Source: Fuerstiella sp. (GTDB taxonomy: Bacteria > Planctomycetota > Planctomycetia > Planctomycetales > Planctomycetaceae). From it: a DNA stretch of 64,000 nt. This document shows, one piece after another, positions 17,610 through 26,596 of the stretch (position 1 is the first letter of the stretch; each line of letters opens with the position of its first letter). Both the position numbers and the translations under genes were made by a program. The DNA lies in assembly GCA_029245955.1 (NCBI GenBank), contig JAQWOH010000008.1, forward strand, positions 124,001-188,000, in the 5' to 3' direction. The notes beneath the pieces are model-generated. The model searched no databases and had not been told where the DNA came from. It worked only from the letters and a program-made list of their open reading frames with translations.

Positions 17610-19046
17610 TTACGCGCGGATCGCGTCGACAACAGAATGGTCGCGGTCTTCCGGCCCCAGGCGGTCCGTCGTGCCCATCGCCGTCAGCATCGTGTTGTAG
17701 ACGTCCACGCCTTCGGCGTTGACATCCATGATGTGGCCAGTCTTAAAACGGCCATTAGCCTCGGAAATGGCGTGAAAGACGCCGGACAACTCACGCTTGA
17801 CGTCATTGTGGCGACCGTCACCGGATTCGGTGGAAACGGTGATCATCGAGTTTTCAAGAATTGTCTTCCCATTGGCGTCAACCGAATCCTTGTCGCACAG
17901 ACGGCCCAGAAAATATGCAACTTCTCTCATCTTCATGTGGGCGTGAGCTCGCAGCTGTTCGTTCTTCTTCTTTTCATTGAACTTGTGCCACCACTCGTGG
18001 CTGCAGCCTTTGTCGCCGGACGCGTTCTGATCCTTTGCATCGTTAATGCTGTAAACCAAACGCCCATCGTATTCGTAGTCGCCTGTAATCCTGAGCCGCT
18101 CGCCTGCCGCCAGAAACGTCAGGGCCCCAAAACGGACTCGGTCTGTCTGAATCGCCAGAGAATACAGATCTGCCATAAGTCGCCATTCTGCGGTCAGATC
18201 ATCCAGCTTCATATCAATGCCCTGCCCTCCCGGATCGGCCGATCCGCCATGAGCCAGATTCGAACGCGGTGGTACCGGGACAACACCCTTCGGGCTGTCC
18301 TTCATTTCAAAGGCTCTCTGTTCGAATTCGCGAATGCGATCCAGATGGTCGGCGACTCGTGCACGAGACGTGGCCCCCAGCGGAGAATTTTCACTGGTGT
18401 AGAACCGATACTGATCAACAACAGAATCCAGCACGCTGCGTTTCAAACGTTTCCGGCGCGCGTCTGTGTCGTCAGTGGAAAATGCGAATGAACCAAAGAC
18501 ACGATCAAACACGTCACGCGGACGTTCCTGCATAGTCGCGGCAACCGTGCCATCTGCATGATAGCTGTGGACGTACCGGCTTACTCGACTTCGTCGAAAA
18601 AAGGTACCGGCATTCAGTGTCGAAACCATGCCTTTGGGCAGACCGTCCGGGTAATGGGTCTTTCTGACGACCTGATCAATCGAAGGTCCTCCGGCCTTGG
18701 CTTCACCGTCCGGAGGTTCTGCCGTGAATGCGGCGGATGCTCCGTCAAAGTGAGCGTTGATGCCCGATTCATCACAGCGTACGTGGTCAACGCCGCGCAT
18801 GATCAGCAGCTTGTCACTAAGCGGCTTCAGAGGTTCCAAAACACCATCGTAACCTTCAGTCTGCAACGGAGCTGGAATACCCAGGCCGAAGAAGACATTG
18901 AACGCTCGTACGGGGACATCGGACCCCGCCTCGTTCGCAGCAGCAGTCATCGCGGCGCTGGGGACCATCTCTTCCAGCAGCGGCAGACCGATGGCAACGC
19001 CACCGAGTCCTTTGAGTGTTGTACGACGGTGAATATTTCGCGGCAT
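17610..19046 (-). CDS. Tat-exported DUF1552 family protein
   Basis: 478 aa. A twin-arginine signal HRRTTLKGLGG opens the protein and predicts folded export. The rest matches DUF1552, a family almost confined to planctomycetes and related marine bacteria and nearly always paired with DUF1592-type cytochrome proteins, as here. Characteristic segments include FNVFFGLGIPAP, IMRGVDH, and a C-terminal NSMITVSTESGDG. The fold is thought related to alkaline phosphatase/DUF1501 proteins; no reaction is established. The start at 19046 is chosen because it opens the Tat signal. It follows the DUF1592 gene by 60 bp, an operon. Confidence 0.85.
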   Translation of the reverse strand: MPRNIHRRTTLKGLGGVAIGLPLLEEMVPSAAMTAAANEAGSDVPVRAFNVFFGLGIPAPLQTEGYDGVLEPLKPLSDKLLIMRGVDHVRCDESGINAHFDGASAAFTAEPPDGEAKAGGPSIDQVVRKTHYPDGLPKGMVSTLNAGTFFRRSRVSRYVHSYHADGTVAATMQERPRDVFDRVFGSFAFSTDDTDARRKRLKRSVLDSVVDQYRFYTSENSPLGATSRARVADHLDRIREFEQRAFEMKDSPKGVVPVPPRSNLAHGGSADPGGQGIDMKLDDLTAEWRLMADLYSLAIQTDRVRFGALTFLAAGERLRITGDYEYDGRLVYSINDAKDQNASGDKGCSHEWWHKFNEKKKNEQLRAHAHMKMREVAYFLGRLCDKDSVDANGKTILENSMITVSTESGDGRHNDVKRELSGVFHAISEANGRFKTGHIMDVNAEGVDVYNTMLTAMGTTDRLGPEDRDHSVVDAIRA

Positions 19047-19106
19047 GATATTTCGCCCTGAATAATCGCATGGCGGCATGGTGTCGCTCCTCACCTGAAG
19101 AAAACT

Positions 19107-21749
19107 CTATTCGGCTGCAGCTTCTGTCTTTGTCGTCTGTACCAGGTCGCTGGTCACAATGGCCGTCATAAGTGCGGACCATGTCCCGCCATTGGCCTCG
19201 GCGGCCTGATGTATATTATCGACAGTGGCAGCATCTTCGGCCACCAAAGGCCGTCCCAACGCAAATTGCGTTACTTTCCACGTCAGCGTCTGGCTGACTC
19301 GGTCACTTCTTGCCAGCAAATCCATCAACTCGGCTGAGTCAGCATACTGAACAGTTTTTGCGGCGCCTGGAAACAGAATTTCGCCATCGCCACGCAGCTT
19401 GTTGCCGTGTTCATCTGTATCGTGGTACGCCCCGACGCCGTCAAACTTTTCCAGCCCGAAAGCCAGTGGCTCGAATCTTGAGTGACACCCTCCGCAGCTG
19501 GCATTGGATATTCGCTGCATGGCGATATCTCGCTGAGTCAGCCCGACCCTGGTAGAAGTGGGTGTTGTGTCAACACACGGCGGCGGGTCATTAACAACGC
19601 CCCGAAGCAATTCATGCATAATCAGCAGGCCGCGAGTCACCATCGATGCATTGTCGCCACCAACGGTGAGCAGACTGCCCTGAGTCAGCAGCCCGCCGCG
19701 TCCGGCGACCGTTGAAAGATCATAACGCTGCAGTCCCCCCCCCTGCTCCGGCAGATCATAAAACTTTGCCAGCGCGGGTGTGGCGAATGTCAACTGCGCG
19801 TTCAAGAGTGCAGAAAGAGGCTGTTCCTGTTTCCAGACGACCTCTTCAAAATAAGCCAGCGTCTCCTGACGCATATCGCCCGCTAGCTGCGGATCCCAGT
19901 CGGAAAAACGCGATGCACTCGGCTGCAGGTTGTCCAGTCGACCAAGGTTCAACCAGTCGGTTGCAAATCGCAACGACTGGCTCACAGCTCGCGGATCCTG
20001 GAGCATTCGGACGGAATGTTTTTCGACATCCCACGCGGCCAACTGCCCCGACTCAGCGGCCCTCATAAGTTCCTCGTCGGGCGGAGCTCCCCAGATAATG
20101 TAGCTCATGCGTGATGCCAGTTCGTAGTTACTCACAGGCAGAGATGTTCCGTCACCGCGCTGACTTTCAACCCGATAGATAAATCGAGGTGACTGCAGCA
20201 TGGCCTCAATCACGTAACCCATCGCTTCCTCAAAGGTGCCTCCCGCGCTGGCGACTGTCGTGGTTATGCCGCGATAGGCAATAACATCTCGTTCTTCAAC
20301 AGGGCCTCGCAGCAGCCATTGACCGACTTTTGAAATCGCATCCCCCATGTCCTTGTCGGTGAACTTCTGCTTGTTCGAATATTTTCGTACGAACGTTGTC
20401 ACATCCATGCGACTGACGATAATTTCTGCCAGTGCGGCATACGCGTTGACGTGTTGAAAATCCACACCAAGATTGTAAGCCGTGTTGCTGAACCCGTCGG
20501 CCCGCAGGTCACGTGGCAGAATCTCGCGGGCTTCCTTTGCGACATCCACACCCACGGACTCGCGAACGGTTTCGATGTATTCGTCCACCGTCAATCGCTG
20601 CACGAAGTTTTGATTCTCACTGCCATGCACATAGATCGCCGGATCAATCCGGTCCAGCGTCCATGTGGCCCCCTCGTCAATCCACCTCTTCAACGCCGCA
20701 TTTTCAGCCGCGGATAATGGCGGACGCTCGTGGGGCATCGATCCGGCTTCGACCGATGTCCACAACGGACTCTCCCCTGACTTCCCGGGCAGAACAACTT
20801 TGCCATTTCCACCGCCACGAAATGCGGCCGCTTTCTTCGACAGGTCCAGCCCGCTTTCGTGCGTCGCTGAATCGTGACATTCCAGGCAGTGCTTCGCCAA
20901 CAGTGGCGCGACCACGGTTTCGAAGTGCTTTGCAGCAGCCCTCTGTTTTCTTTCAGCAATCATTTCTGCCGAAGGCTTGCCCACCGGCCCGGCATCGAAA
21001 TTCTGAACAACTTCACTCGTACTCAGTGACCGGCTGTACATCGCGACCAGATGCAGCGTACCCAGCCATGGTCGGTCCCGTGACAGTTCGTTGGCCAGTG
21101 CAAATCGATAGGACTCGTCCCATCTGGCGGTATTGCCCTCAATCAGCTTCTCTGCAGTCTGTTTACCATTCACGTAGATCCGCGTCTTTCCATTTTTTGC
21201 GTGGGTGTACATTACGTGAGTCAGCTTTGTGGTGGCCGTCTTTCCAGGCGACAGGACTGATGGCATCCCGTTCTGAGTGGTCTTTGTTGTTCGCAGTCGA
21301 ACTTCAAATCTGTCGGCTTCCTGCCCCAATGTGAAGTTCCGGGTTCCGGAATCCTTCGAAATTGTGACGATCCGCGCGGGTCCCTCCTGAATCGTGTCTT
21401 TAGGCCGAATCCAGGCTTCGACAGAGATCTCTCCTGATCGACGAATAGCACTGATCAGTCTGGCTGACGGGTGAGCTGCCTGAATAATCGTTGGTTTAAG
21501 AACCTGCAGTCCACCGTCCACCTGCCTGACTGCATCGACATCTGCAATTTTTAAATCGACGGCGGTACCAACCGCCGAACGGTCTCTGGCAACACCTTCC
21601 GTCCCCCCTGCAAAATCATAGAGAACCTGCAGACCGCTGGTAACGCGGTGATCTGCGGCGGTTCCGGTGCTGCTAAGCACAATAACCATGAAACAGAGAA
21701 CTGCCGCATGTTCAATGGACGGTAGAATTGCTGACCGCGATGATCGCAT
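19107..21749 (-). CDS. DUF1592/DUF1588/DUF1585 cytochrome-like exported protein with LamG domain
   Basis: 880 aa. Signal peptide (1-32), a LamG/concanavalin-like domain (~40-250), a planctomycete cytochrome C (PSCyt1) domain with the haem motif CLECH near residues 286-290, then DUF1587 (RADGFSNTAYNLGVD), DUF1595, DUF1592, DUF1588 (SNASCGGCHSRFEPLAFGLEKFDG, a second CxxCH) and DUF1585 at the C-terminus. The start at 21749 begins the signal peptide. These proteins are periplasmic, probably covalently haem-bound, and of unknown reaction; with the DUF1552 partner they are proposed to attack complex polysaccharides. LamG suggests carbohydrate contact. Confidence 0.87.
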   Translation of the reverse strand: MRSSRSAILPSIEHAAVLCFMVIVLSSTGTAADHRVTSGLQVLYDFAGGTEGVARDRSAVGTAVDLKIADVDAVRQVDGGLQVLKPTIIQAAHPSARLISAIRRSGEISVEAWIRPKDTIQEGPARIVTISKDSGTRNFTLGQEADRFEVRLRTTKTTQNGMPSVLSPGKTATTKLTHVMYTHAKNGKTRIYVNGKQTAEKLIEGNTARWDESYRFALANELSRDRPWLGTLHLVAMYSRSLSTSEVVQNFDAGPVGKPSAEMIAERKQRAAAKHFETVVAPLLAKHCLECHDSATHESGLDLSKKAAAFRGGGNGKVVLPGKSGESPLWTSVEAGSMPHERPPLSAAENAALKRWIDEGATWTLDRIDPAIYVHGSENQNFVQRLTVDEYIETVRESVGVDVAKEAREILPRDLRADGFSNTAYNLGVDFQHVNAYAALAEIIVSRMDVTTFVRKYSNKQKFTDKDMGDAISKVGQWLLRGPVEERDVIAYRGITTTVASAGGTFEEAMGYVIEAMLQSPRFIYRVESQRGDGTSLPVSNYELASRMSYIIWGAPPDEELMRAAESGQLAAWDVEKHSVRMLQDPRAVSQSLRFATDWLNLGRLDNLQPSASRFSDWDPQLAGDMRQETLAYFEEVVWKQEQPLSALLNAQLTFATPALAKFYDLPEQGGGLQRYDLSTVAGRGGLLTQGSLLTVGGDNASMVTRGLLIMHELLRGVVNDPPPCVDTTPTSTRVGLTQRDIAMQRISNASCGGCHSRFEPLAFGLEKFDGVGAYHDTDEHGNKLRGDGEILFPGAAKTVQYADSAELMDLLARSDRVSQTLTWKVTQFALGRPLVAEDAATVDNIHQAAEANGGTWSALMTAIVTSDLVQTTKTEAAAE

Positions 21750-22046
21750 GAGTGATTCCTTTAATTCCACATCTTGTTCGATGTGTGATGGATTTACAAT
21801 GTCCGAGACTTTTCCGAGCTGAGCCGAAGGGCTTTCACCGGCTTGATCCGGGAGTCCGTACGCACCCAACGCGATTTGCTCCGGATTCATCACCGGCCCA
21901 TCAATTCAGGACACGAAACAGCGGGATGCACGAAACAGCAGCCGCAGTCTGTCCGAACAGTGGCATCTGCTCAACACGATTGAAATAATGCGACAGGGCA
22001 TATTTCGCCTCCGCCGTCTTCCTTCGTCCCCCATCCAGAGTTCCCT

Positions 22047-23318
22047 ATGAACAGAGCCTTCCTTGCAGCAACACTTATCGCCTCTATCGCAGTACCAACG
22101 ACGGCCAGTGCCAGTGAGTGGTCTCGTTTTCGCGGCCCCAATGGAACAGGCATCGGCAGTGGAGATTCGATTCCTGTCGAGTTCACCGAAAAAGATTTCA
22201 ACTTCAAAACGAAGTTGCCGGGTGGGTCCGGCTGTGGCTCACCGGTAGTCTGGGGCAATAAAGTTTTCGTTCTGAGTGCCAATGCTGAAAACGCCACCCG
22301 GTACATGGTCTGTGTGCACGCGACCAGTGGGGACATTCTGTGGCAGAAGGAATTCGAGTCAGAAGCTCACCACCTGCACACGCGCAGTAGTTTCGCTTCG
22401 TGCACACCTGCTGCCGACGAAAAACGCGTTTACGTTGCATGGTCCACGCCAAAAGAAACTCTATTCAAAGCCTTCAACCACGACGGCACAGAAGCGTGGA
22501 GTATCGACCTGGGCACGTGGCAGAGTCAGCACGGCTTCGGGACATCGCCGATCATTCATAAGAACCTTGTGATCCTGCACAATTCGCAGCAGGCCAATCA
22601 GCTGAAAGAAGGAGAGAAGCCGGGCCAGAGCCGCATGATGGCGTTCGACCGCAGGACCGGCAAAGAGATATGGCAAAAGGAACTGGTGTCTGTGAATGTG
22701 TGCTATTCCGTGCCATTCATCCACCAGTCTGCAGACGGCAAGGACGAACTGGTCTGCTCCTGCACCGGAAACGGTATCTTCAGTCTTGACCCCATGACGG
22801 GCAGGCAGAACTGGGCGGTCAACGACGGCCTGTTCAGTATGAGAACCGTAGGCTCTCCGGTCGAGGCCGGCGGTTTGATCTTCGGCAGCACAGGCTCTGG
22901 ACGTTACTCCAGCAATTACATCGTTGCCGTCAAACCGGGCAAAGATGCTCAACTTGCTTACAAGATCGAAAACGGCAGCAACTTTAAGGCTCCCTACGTT
23001 CCGTGCCTGATCGCCGATGGTGAGCTTCTGTTCTGCCTGTATGACCGGGGATTCGGCAGCTGCATCGACGCAAAGACGGGGGAGATTTACTGGACCGAAC
23101 GAACAGGCGCAGCGTTTTCCGGTTCACCTGTGCGAATTGGTGATCGCATCTACTGCGTGGATGAAGTCGGCGTCGTCTGGGTGTTCGCTGCGTCGCCGGA
23201 GTACAAATTGCTGGCCAAAAACGACCTTGGTGAAGAAAGCCGTTCGACACCAGCGGTTGCCAACGGACAGCTGTATCTGCGGACGTATTCGCACCTGATC
23301 AGCGTGGGCGGGAAGTAG
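22047..23318 (+). CDS. Exported PQQ-type beta-propeller protein
   Basis: 423 aa with a signal peptide ending ASASE and then WSRFRGPNGTG, the typical start of planctomycete PQQ-binding-like propellers. Repeated blades carry the ATSGDILWQKEF, RTGKEIWQKEL and KTGEIYWTERTG tryptophan-docking motif. Such proteins are either PQQ enzymes or BamB-like scaffolds; the residues that bind PQQ and calcium in true dehydrogenases are not apparent, so a scaffold or binding role is more likely. It stands alone and converges with the LarA-like gene. Confidence 0.85.
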   Translation: MNRAFLAATLIASIAVPTTASASEWSRFRGPNGTGIGSGDSIPVEFTEKDFNFKTKLPGGSGCGSPVVWGNKVFVLSANAENATRYMVCVHATSGDILWQKEFESEAHHLHTRSSFASCTPAADEKRVYVAWSTPKETLFKAFNHDGTEAWSIDLGTWQSQHGFGTSPIIHKNLVILHNSQQANQLKEGEKPGQSRMMAFDRRTGKEIWQKELVSVNVCYSVPFIHQSADGKDELVCSCTGNGIFSLDPMTGRQNWAVNDGLFSMRTVGSPVEAGGLIFGSTGSGRYSSNYIVAVKPGKDAQLAYKIENGSNFKAPYVPCLIADGELLFCLYDRGFGSCIDAKTGEIYWTERTGAAFSGSPVRIGDRIYCVDEVGVVWVFAASPEYKLLAKNDLGEESRSTPAVANGQLYLRTYSHLISVGGK

Positions 23319-23370
23319 GCGACAGGCACATTCCGCAGTTTACGTCGAAATAAGTCCGGCGCTGCCGGGC

Positions 23371-24597
23371 CTACCGTTGATCGCTGATCGCAGTGCCCTC
23401 GCCAACCTGCGCCCAGACATAATTGGCACAGGGTACGACAATGACATTGTCTGAGGCATCAATGGCCCGCTGCAATTCGGTGTCGGTTGATATTGCTAAA
23501 ATGCCAAGGTCTTCAACGAACTGAGCATCCAGATTGCTCAACAGTAAAATCTGCGAAGTACGAAGTGCGTGAATCAACTGAGTGACTTCAACCGCGTCTT
23601 CAGGTGGATCATCGTTCAATGACGGCAGCAGGTCCTCCGGTGACTTGCTGCGCCGGAGCATTTCGAGGCCCGGGCCAATGCGTGCAGGTAACTCGGCGAC
23701 CACCGCGATGCGACCATCGTCGCCGACGATACGTGAAGCCGTGGTCACCGCCGCTCCCAGTTGCCGCCAACCAAATTGGGAATTTCCGGGAATGGACACG
23801 ACGGCCAGATGAATTTCCTCATTAAGGATCAACCGGTAGCAGTCATTCAGAAGCTGCTTCGCGGCAGCCATCACTTGATCTGTCGCGCCACAGCAGACAA
23901 TGCCAGTGCCGCCGGCAGCATCAGGAACAAGCTGAACGGTAAACTGAGTTCCCAGCAGCCAGCCGATTTCGTCAACCAGGTCTCGCAAGGGGCGTTTGTC
24001 GTCCGGCATCAATTCCGGATCACAGTGCCGTTTCGCCGATCGGATCGCCTCGACATTTGAGAATGCAGGATAGATTGCGCTGCTGGTGCCTCGATAGCCA
24101 AGCACTCCGTCAAAGCCAATCGTCCCGACACTGATGATGAAGTCAGCATCCGTGAGATAGTGTGACAGGTACAGCCGTTCGCCACCGGCGGAACTGGCCA
24201 GATATCGTCGCTGATTTTCGTCTGTCGGATCGTGAATATGTGCGGCCAGCTGACTTCTGACGTGCACTGGTAGTTCGTCAACAACACTCTGGCTGCAGGC
24301 TCCATCACTGCTGGGCGGCAGCAGCAATGTGACATCCAGTTCGTCCGTGTTCAACTCCTGAAACTGAGCCCACACCTGAGTGATGACGTCAACGACTTGG
24401 GGCGTTTCCGGATCAACAACGATCACAACGCGGTCGCCGGGCACGACACATTCGGACAGCACGGGCAGGCCGAGCGGATTCCGTAGTGCCGCCAACAGTT
24501 TGTCCGGTTCCTCATATCGTGAAGTCGAGTGAACAACCGTGCCATCCGGCAGATTGAGATTCGCAACAGAATTTCCGCTTGTAAGTTGCAGTTGCAT
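23371..24597 (-). CDS. LarA-like (DUF2088, lactate racemase-domain) protein with altered active site
   Basis: 408 aa (or 416 from 24621). The fold signature of nickel-pincer lactate racemase LarA is visible: an N-terminal domain with VVPGDRVVIVVDPETP, a middle segment DADFIISVGTIGFDGVLGYRGTSS, and a C-terminal domain. In LarA the equivalent region is an H-x-x-x-G-x-x-G-G-x-K motif; here His and the cofactor-bearing Lys are replaced (FDGVLGYRGTSS). It therefore probably does not carry the nickel-pincer cofactor in the known way. No larB, larC or larE is nearby. It lies between the PQQ gene and ahcY, on the same strand as ahcY but separated by its terminator. Confidence 0.75.
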   Translation of the reverse strand: MQLQLTSGNSVANLNLPDGTVVHSTSRYEEPDKLLAALRNPLGLPVLSECVVPGDRVVIVVDPETPQVVDVITQVWAQFQELNTDELDVTLLLPPSSDGACSQSVVDELPVHVRSQLAAHIHDPTDENQRRYLASSAGGERLYLSHYLTDADFIISVGTIGFDGVLGYRGTSSAIYPAFSNVEAIRSAKRHCDPELMPDDKRPLRDLVDEIGWLLGTQFTVQLVPDAAGGTGIVCCGATDQVMAAAKQLLNDCYRLILNEEIHLAVVSIPGNSQFGWRQLGAAVTTASRIVGDDGRIAVVAELPARIGPGLEMLRRSKSPEDLLPSLNDDPPEDAVEVTQLIHALRTSQILLLSNLDAQFVEDLGILAISTDTELQRAIDASDNVIVVPCANYVWAQVGEGTAISDQR

Positions 24598-24726
24598 GGA
24601 TAGGTTCAGATGGGGAGCCAACGGTAACAGACACGTTCAACGGTTATACCCGCGGCCAAAGTCACCGTGTTAACGGAACCGTGTAGTCTGTTCGAATTCC
24701 GACATTTTTCATGGGGCTTCTCAAGC

Positions 24727-24766
24727 TGAGATAGGTAACCCTCCGGTTGCCCATCTCACGGTTTTT
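24727..24766 (+). other. Imperfect hairpin followed by T5
   Basis: TGAGATAGGTAACC (24727-24740) pairs with GGTTGCCCATCTCA (24745-24758) across a CTCC loop, with one mismatch and one wobble; TTTTT follows at 24762-24766. Read on the plus strand it looks like an intrinsic terminator, but no plus-strand gene ends here. On the minus strand it lies in the space between the ahcY terminator and the LarA-like start and could be a leader structure. Confidence 0.5.
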
Positions 24767-24777
24767 CACAGCCGCAC

Positions 24778-24811
24778 AAAAAAAGCCCGGCGGTTTGAAG
24801 ACGCCGGGCTT
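24778..24811 (-). terminator. Intrinsic terminator of ahcY
   Basis: A perfect 10-bp GC-rich stem, AAGCCCGGCG (24783-24792) with CGCCGGGCTT (24802-24811), 9-nt loop, followed on the minus strand by a run of Ts (the A7 at 24778-24784). It lies 26 bp beyond the ahcY stop. Confidence 0.9.
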
Positions 24812-24837
24812 AGTCGTTTTGCATGATTCACGCTGGA

Positions 24838-26169
24838 TTAGTATCGGTAGTGTGAAGGTTTGTAAGGACCTTCGACGGGCACGTTGATGTAATCAGCCTG
24901 TTCCTGACTCAGTACTTCCAGGTTCACTCCCAGCTTGCCAAGGTGCAGGCGAGCCACTTCTTCATCCAGTTCCTTCGGCAGCATGTGGACGCCGATGTCA
25001 TACTTGTCGGTTTCCTGCCACAGGGCCAGTTGAGCCATCACCTGGTTGGTAAAACTGTTGCTCATCACAAACGACGGATGACCGGTCGCACAACCAAGGT
25101 TGACGAGCCGTCCTTCGGCCAGAACGATCACGGCTTTACCGTCCGGATAGACATATTTGTCAACCGGACCACCTTCGTCAGCCGGCGTCTTGATTCTGAC
25201 CGCTTCGATGTCAGAACGATCAATCAGGTACGCAATCTGAACTTCGCTGTCAAAGTGACCAATATTACAGACGATCGCCTGATGCTTCATCTGGTCCATA
25301 TGTTCGCCGCGAATGACGTCCTTGTTGCCGGTCGTGGTAACAAAGATATCACCGATGGCTGCGGCTTCGGCCATGTTCGTAACCTGAAAGCCTTCCATCG
25401 TGGCCTGCAGAGCACAGATGGGATCGATTTCGGTAACGATCACTCGAGCACCCAGCCCGTCCATAGCAGCAGCACAGCCTTTGCCCACATCGCCATAACC
25501 GCAGACGACAACGACCTTACCGGCAACCATCACGTCCGTGGCTCGCTTGATGCCGTCCGCCAGTGATTCACGGCAGCCGTAGAGATTGTCGAACTTGCTC
25601 TTTGTGACCGAATCATTGACGTTGATGGCCGGTACGGCCAGCTTGTCTTCTTCCATCATCTGATGAAGACGGTGAACTCCGGTCGTGGTTTCTTCGGACA
25701 GTCCTTTAATGTCGCCCAGCAGTTCGGGGAACTTTTCGTGAACCATCAGTGTCAGGTCGCCGCCATCGTCCAGAATCAGGTTCAGCGGCTGACCGTCCGG
25801 GAAGTGCAGCGTCTGTTCGATGCACCAATCGAATTCTTCTTCGGTCATCCCCTTCCATGCATAAACGGGAATGCCGGCCGCTGCGATGGCCGCTGCGGCA
25901 TGGTCCTGAGTGGAAAAAATGTTGCAGCTGGACCACGTAACATCCGCTCCCAGCGCCGTCAGAGTTTCGATCAACACAGCCGTTTGAATGGTCATATGCA
26001 GGCAGCCCGCGATACGAGCCCCCTTAAGCGGCTGAGAATCTCCATACTTATCGCGAAGAGCCATCAGGCCCGGCATTTCGATCTCAGCGATCTCGATTTC
26101 CTTGCGGCCCAGTTCTGCAAGTTCAATGTTGGCAACTTTGTAGGGGAGCTTTTCCGATACGGCACTCAT
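24838..26169 (-). CDS. ahcY: S-adenosylhomocysteine hydrolase
   Basis: 443 aa, full length. It hydrolyses S-adenosylhomocysteine to adenosine and homocysteine, keeping methylation running. NAD-binding [10 protein letters not shown] and downstream [14 protein letters not shown] are intact; the substrate region [15 protein letters not shown], catalytic [13 protein letters not shown] (Lys/Asp pair) and the C-terminal PYKPSHYRY end are all present. Start at 26169 (MSAVSEK) is preferred to 26190 because it matches the family start; no strong Shine-Dalgarno is seen. No metK or metH is adjacent in the window. A strong terminator follows. I looked for a SAH riboswitch in the leader and did not see one. 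Confidence 0.96.
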   Translation of the reverse strand: MSAVSEKLPYKVANIELAELGRKEIEIAEIEMPGLMALRDKYGDSQPLKGARIAGCLHMTIQTAVLIETLTALGADVTWSSCNIFSTQDHAAAAIAAAGIPVYAWKGMTEEEFDWCIEQTLHFPDGQPLNLILDDGGDLTLMVHEKFPELLGDIKGLSEETTTGVHRLHQMMEEDKLAVPAINVNDSVTKSKFDNLYGCRESLADGIKRATDVMVAGKVVVVCGYGDVGKGCAAAMDGLGARVIVTEIDPICALQATMEGFQVTNMAEAAAIGDIFVTTTGNKDVIRGEHMDQMKHQAIVCNIGHFDSEVQIAYLIDRSDIEAVRIKTPADEGGPVDKYVYPDGKAVIVLAEGRLVNLGCATGHPSFVMSNSFTNQVMAQLALWQETDKYDIGVHMLPKELDEEVARLHLGKLGVNLEVLSQEQADYINVPVEGPYKPSHYRY

Positions 26170-26596
26170 GTCTGAAGGTCTCAATGTCAAAGGAGTTGGG
26201 GTAAATTGGCGTCACAGGACACCGAAACGTTAAGCACGAACCGGGAAGTTTTCCGATTCCTAACCATCGCGGCAAAGAGTTTTCGCAGGAAAGAGCCAGC
26301 CAGACTTGACGACACGGCGCGATGGCCTGTCAAGATTATTGCATAGGATACAGAAAAACAAGAGAATATTGGCGACATGGAGCTGCTAATTACTGATGAA
26401 AAGACACGTTAGAGCCATTGTCAACAGAATGGGCCGGGGGCTGTGAAGGTGTGGCAGACAGCCTGTTCAGACGGTCGGTGCGAGCTGTTGATTGAAATGC
26501 GGCTCAGCTGCCCGAATCCTGATTAACGCTGAGTGGTCAGGTGGTTACACTTTGGAACTCGCCACCCGTTTCCCGCCTATTGAACGAGTTCCCGAC
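26170..26596. other. Divergent intergenic region
   Basis: 427 bp between ahcY (minus) and the DUF1549 gene (plus). It must hold both promoters. No conserved riboswitch, dyad with a T-run or extra gene is recognised. Confidence 0.4.

Noticed and set aside
17592..18491. 299-aa plus-strand open frame
   Set aside because: It is antisense to the DUF1552 gene.
24727..24766. TPP riboswitch from the CTGAGA-like word in the hairpin
   Set aside because: The rest of the TPP consensus (second arm with CTGATCTGG) is not present and the hairpin folds on itself.
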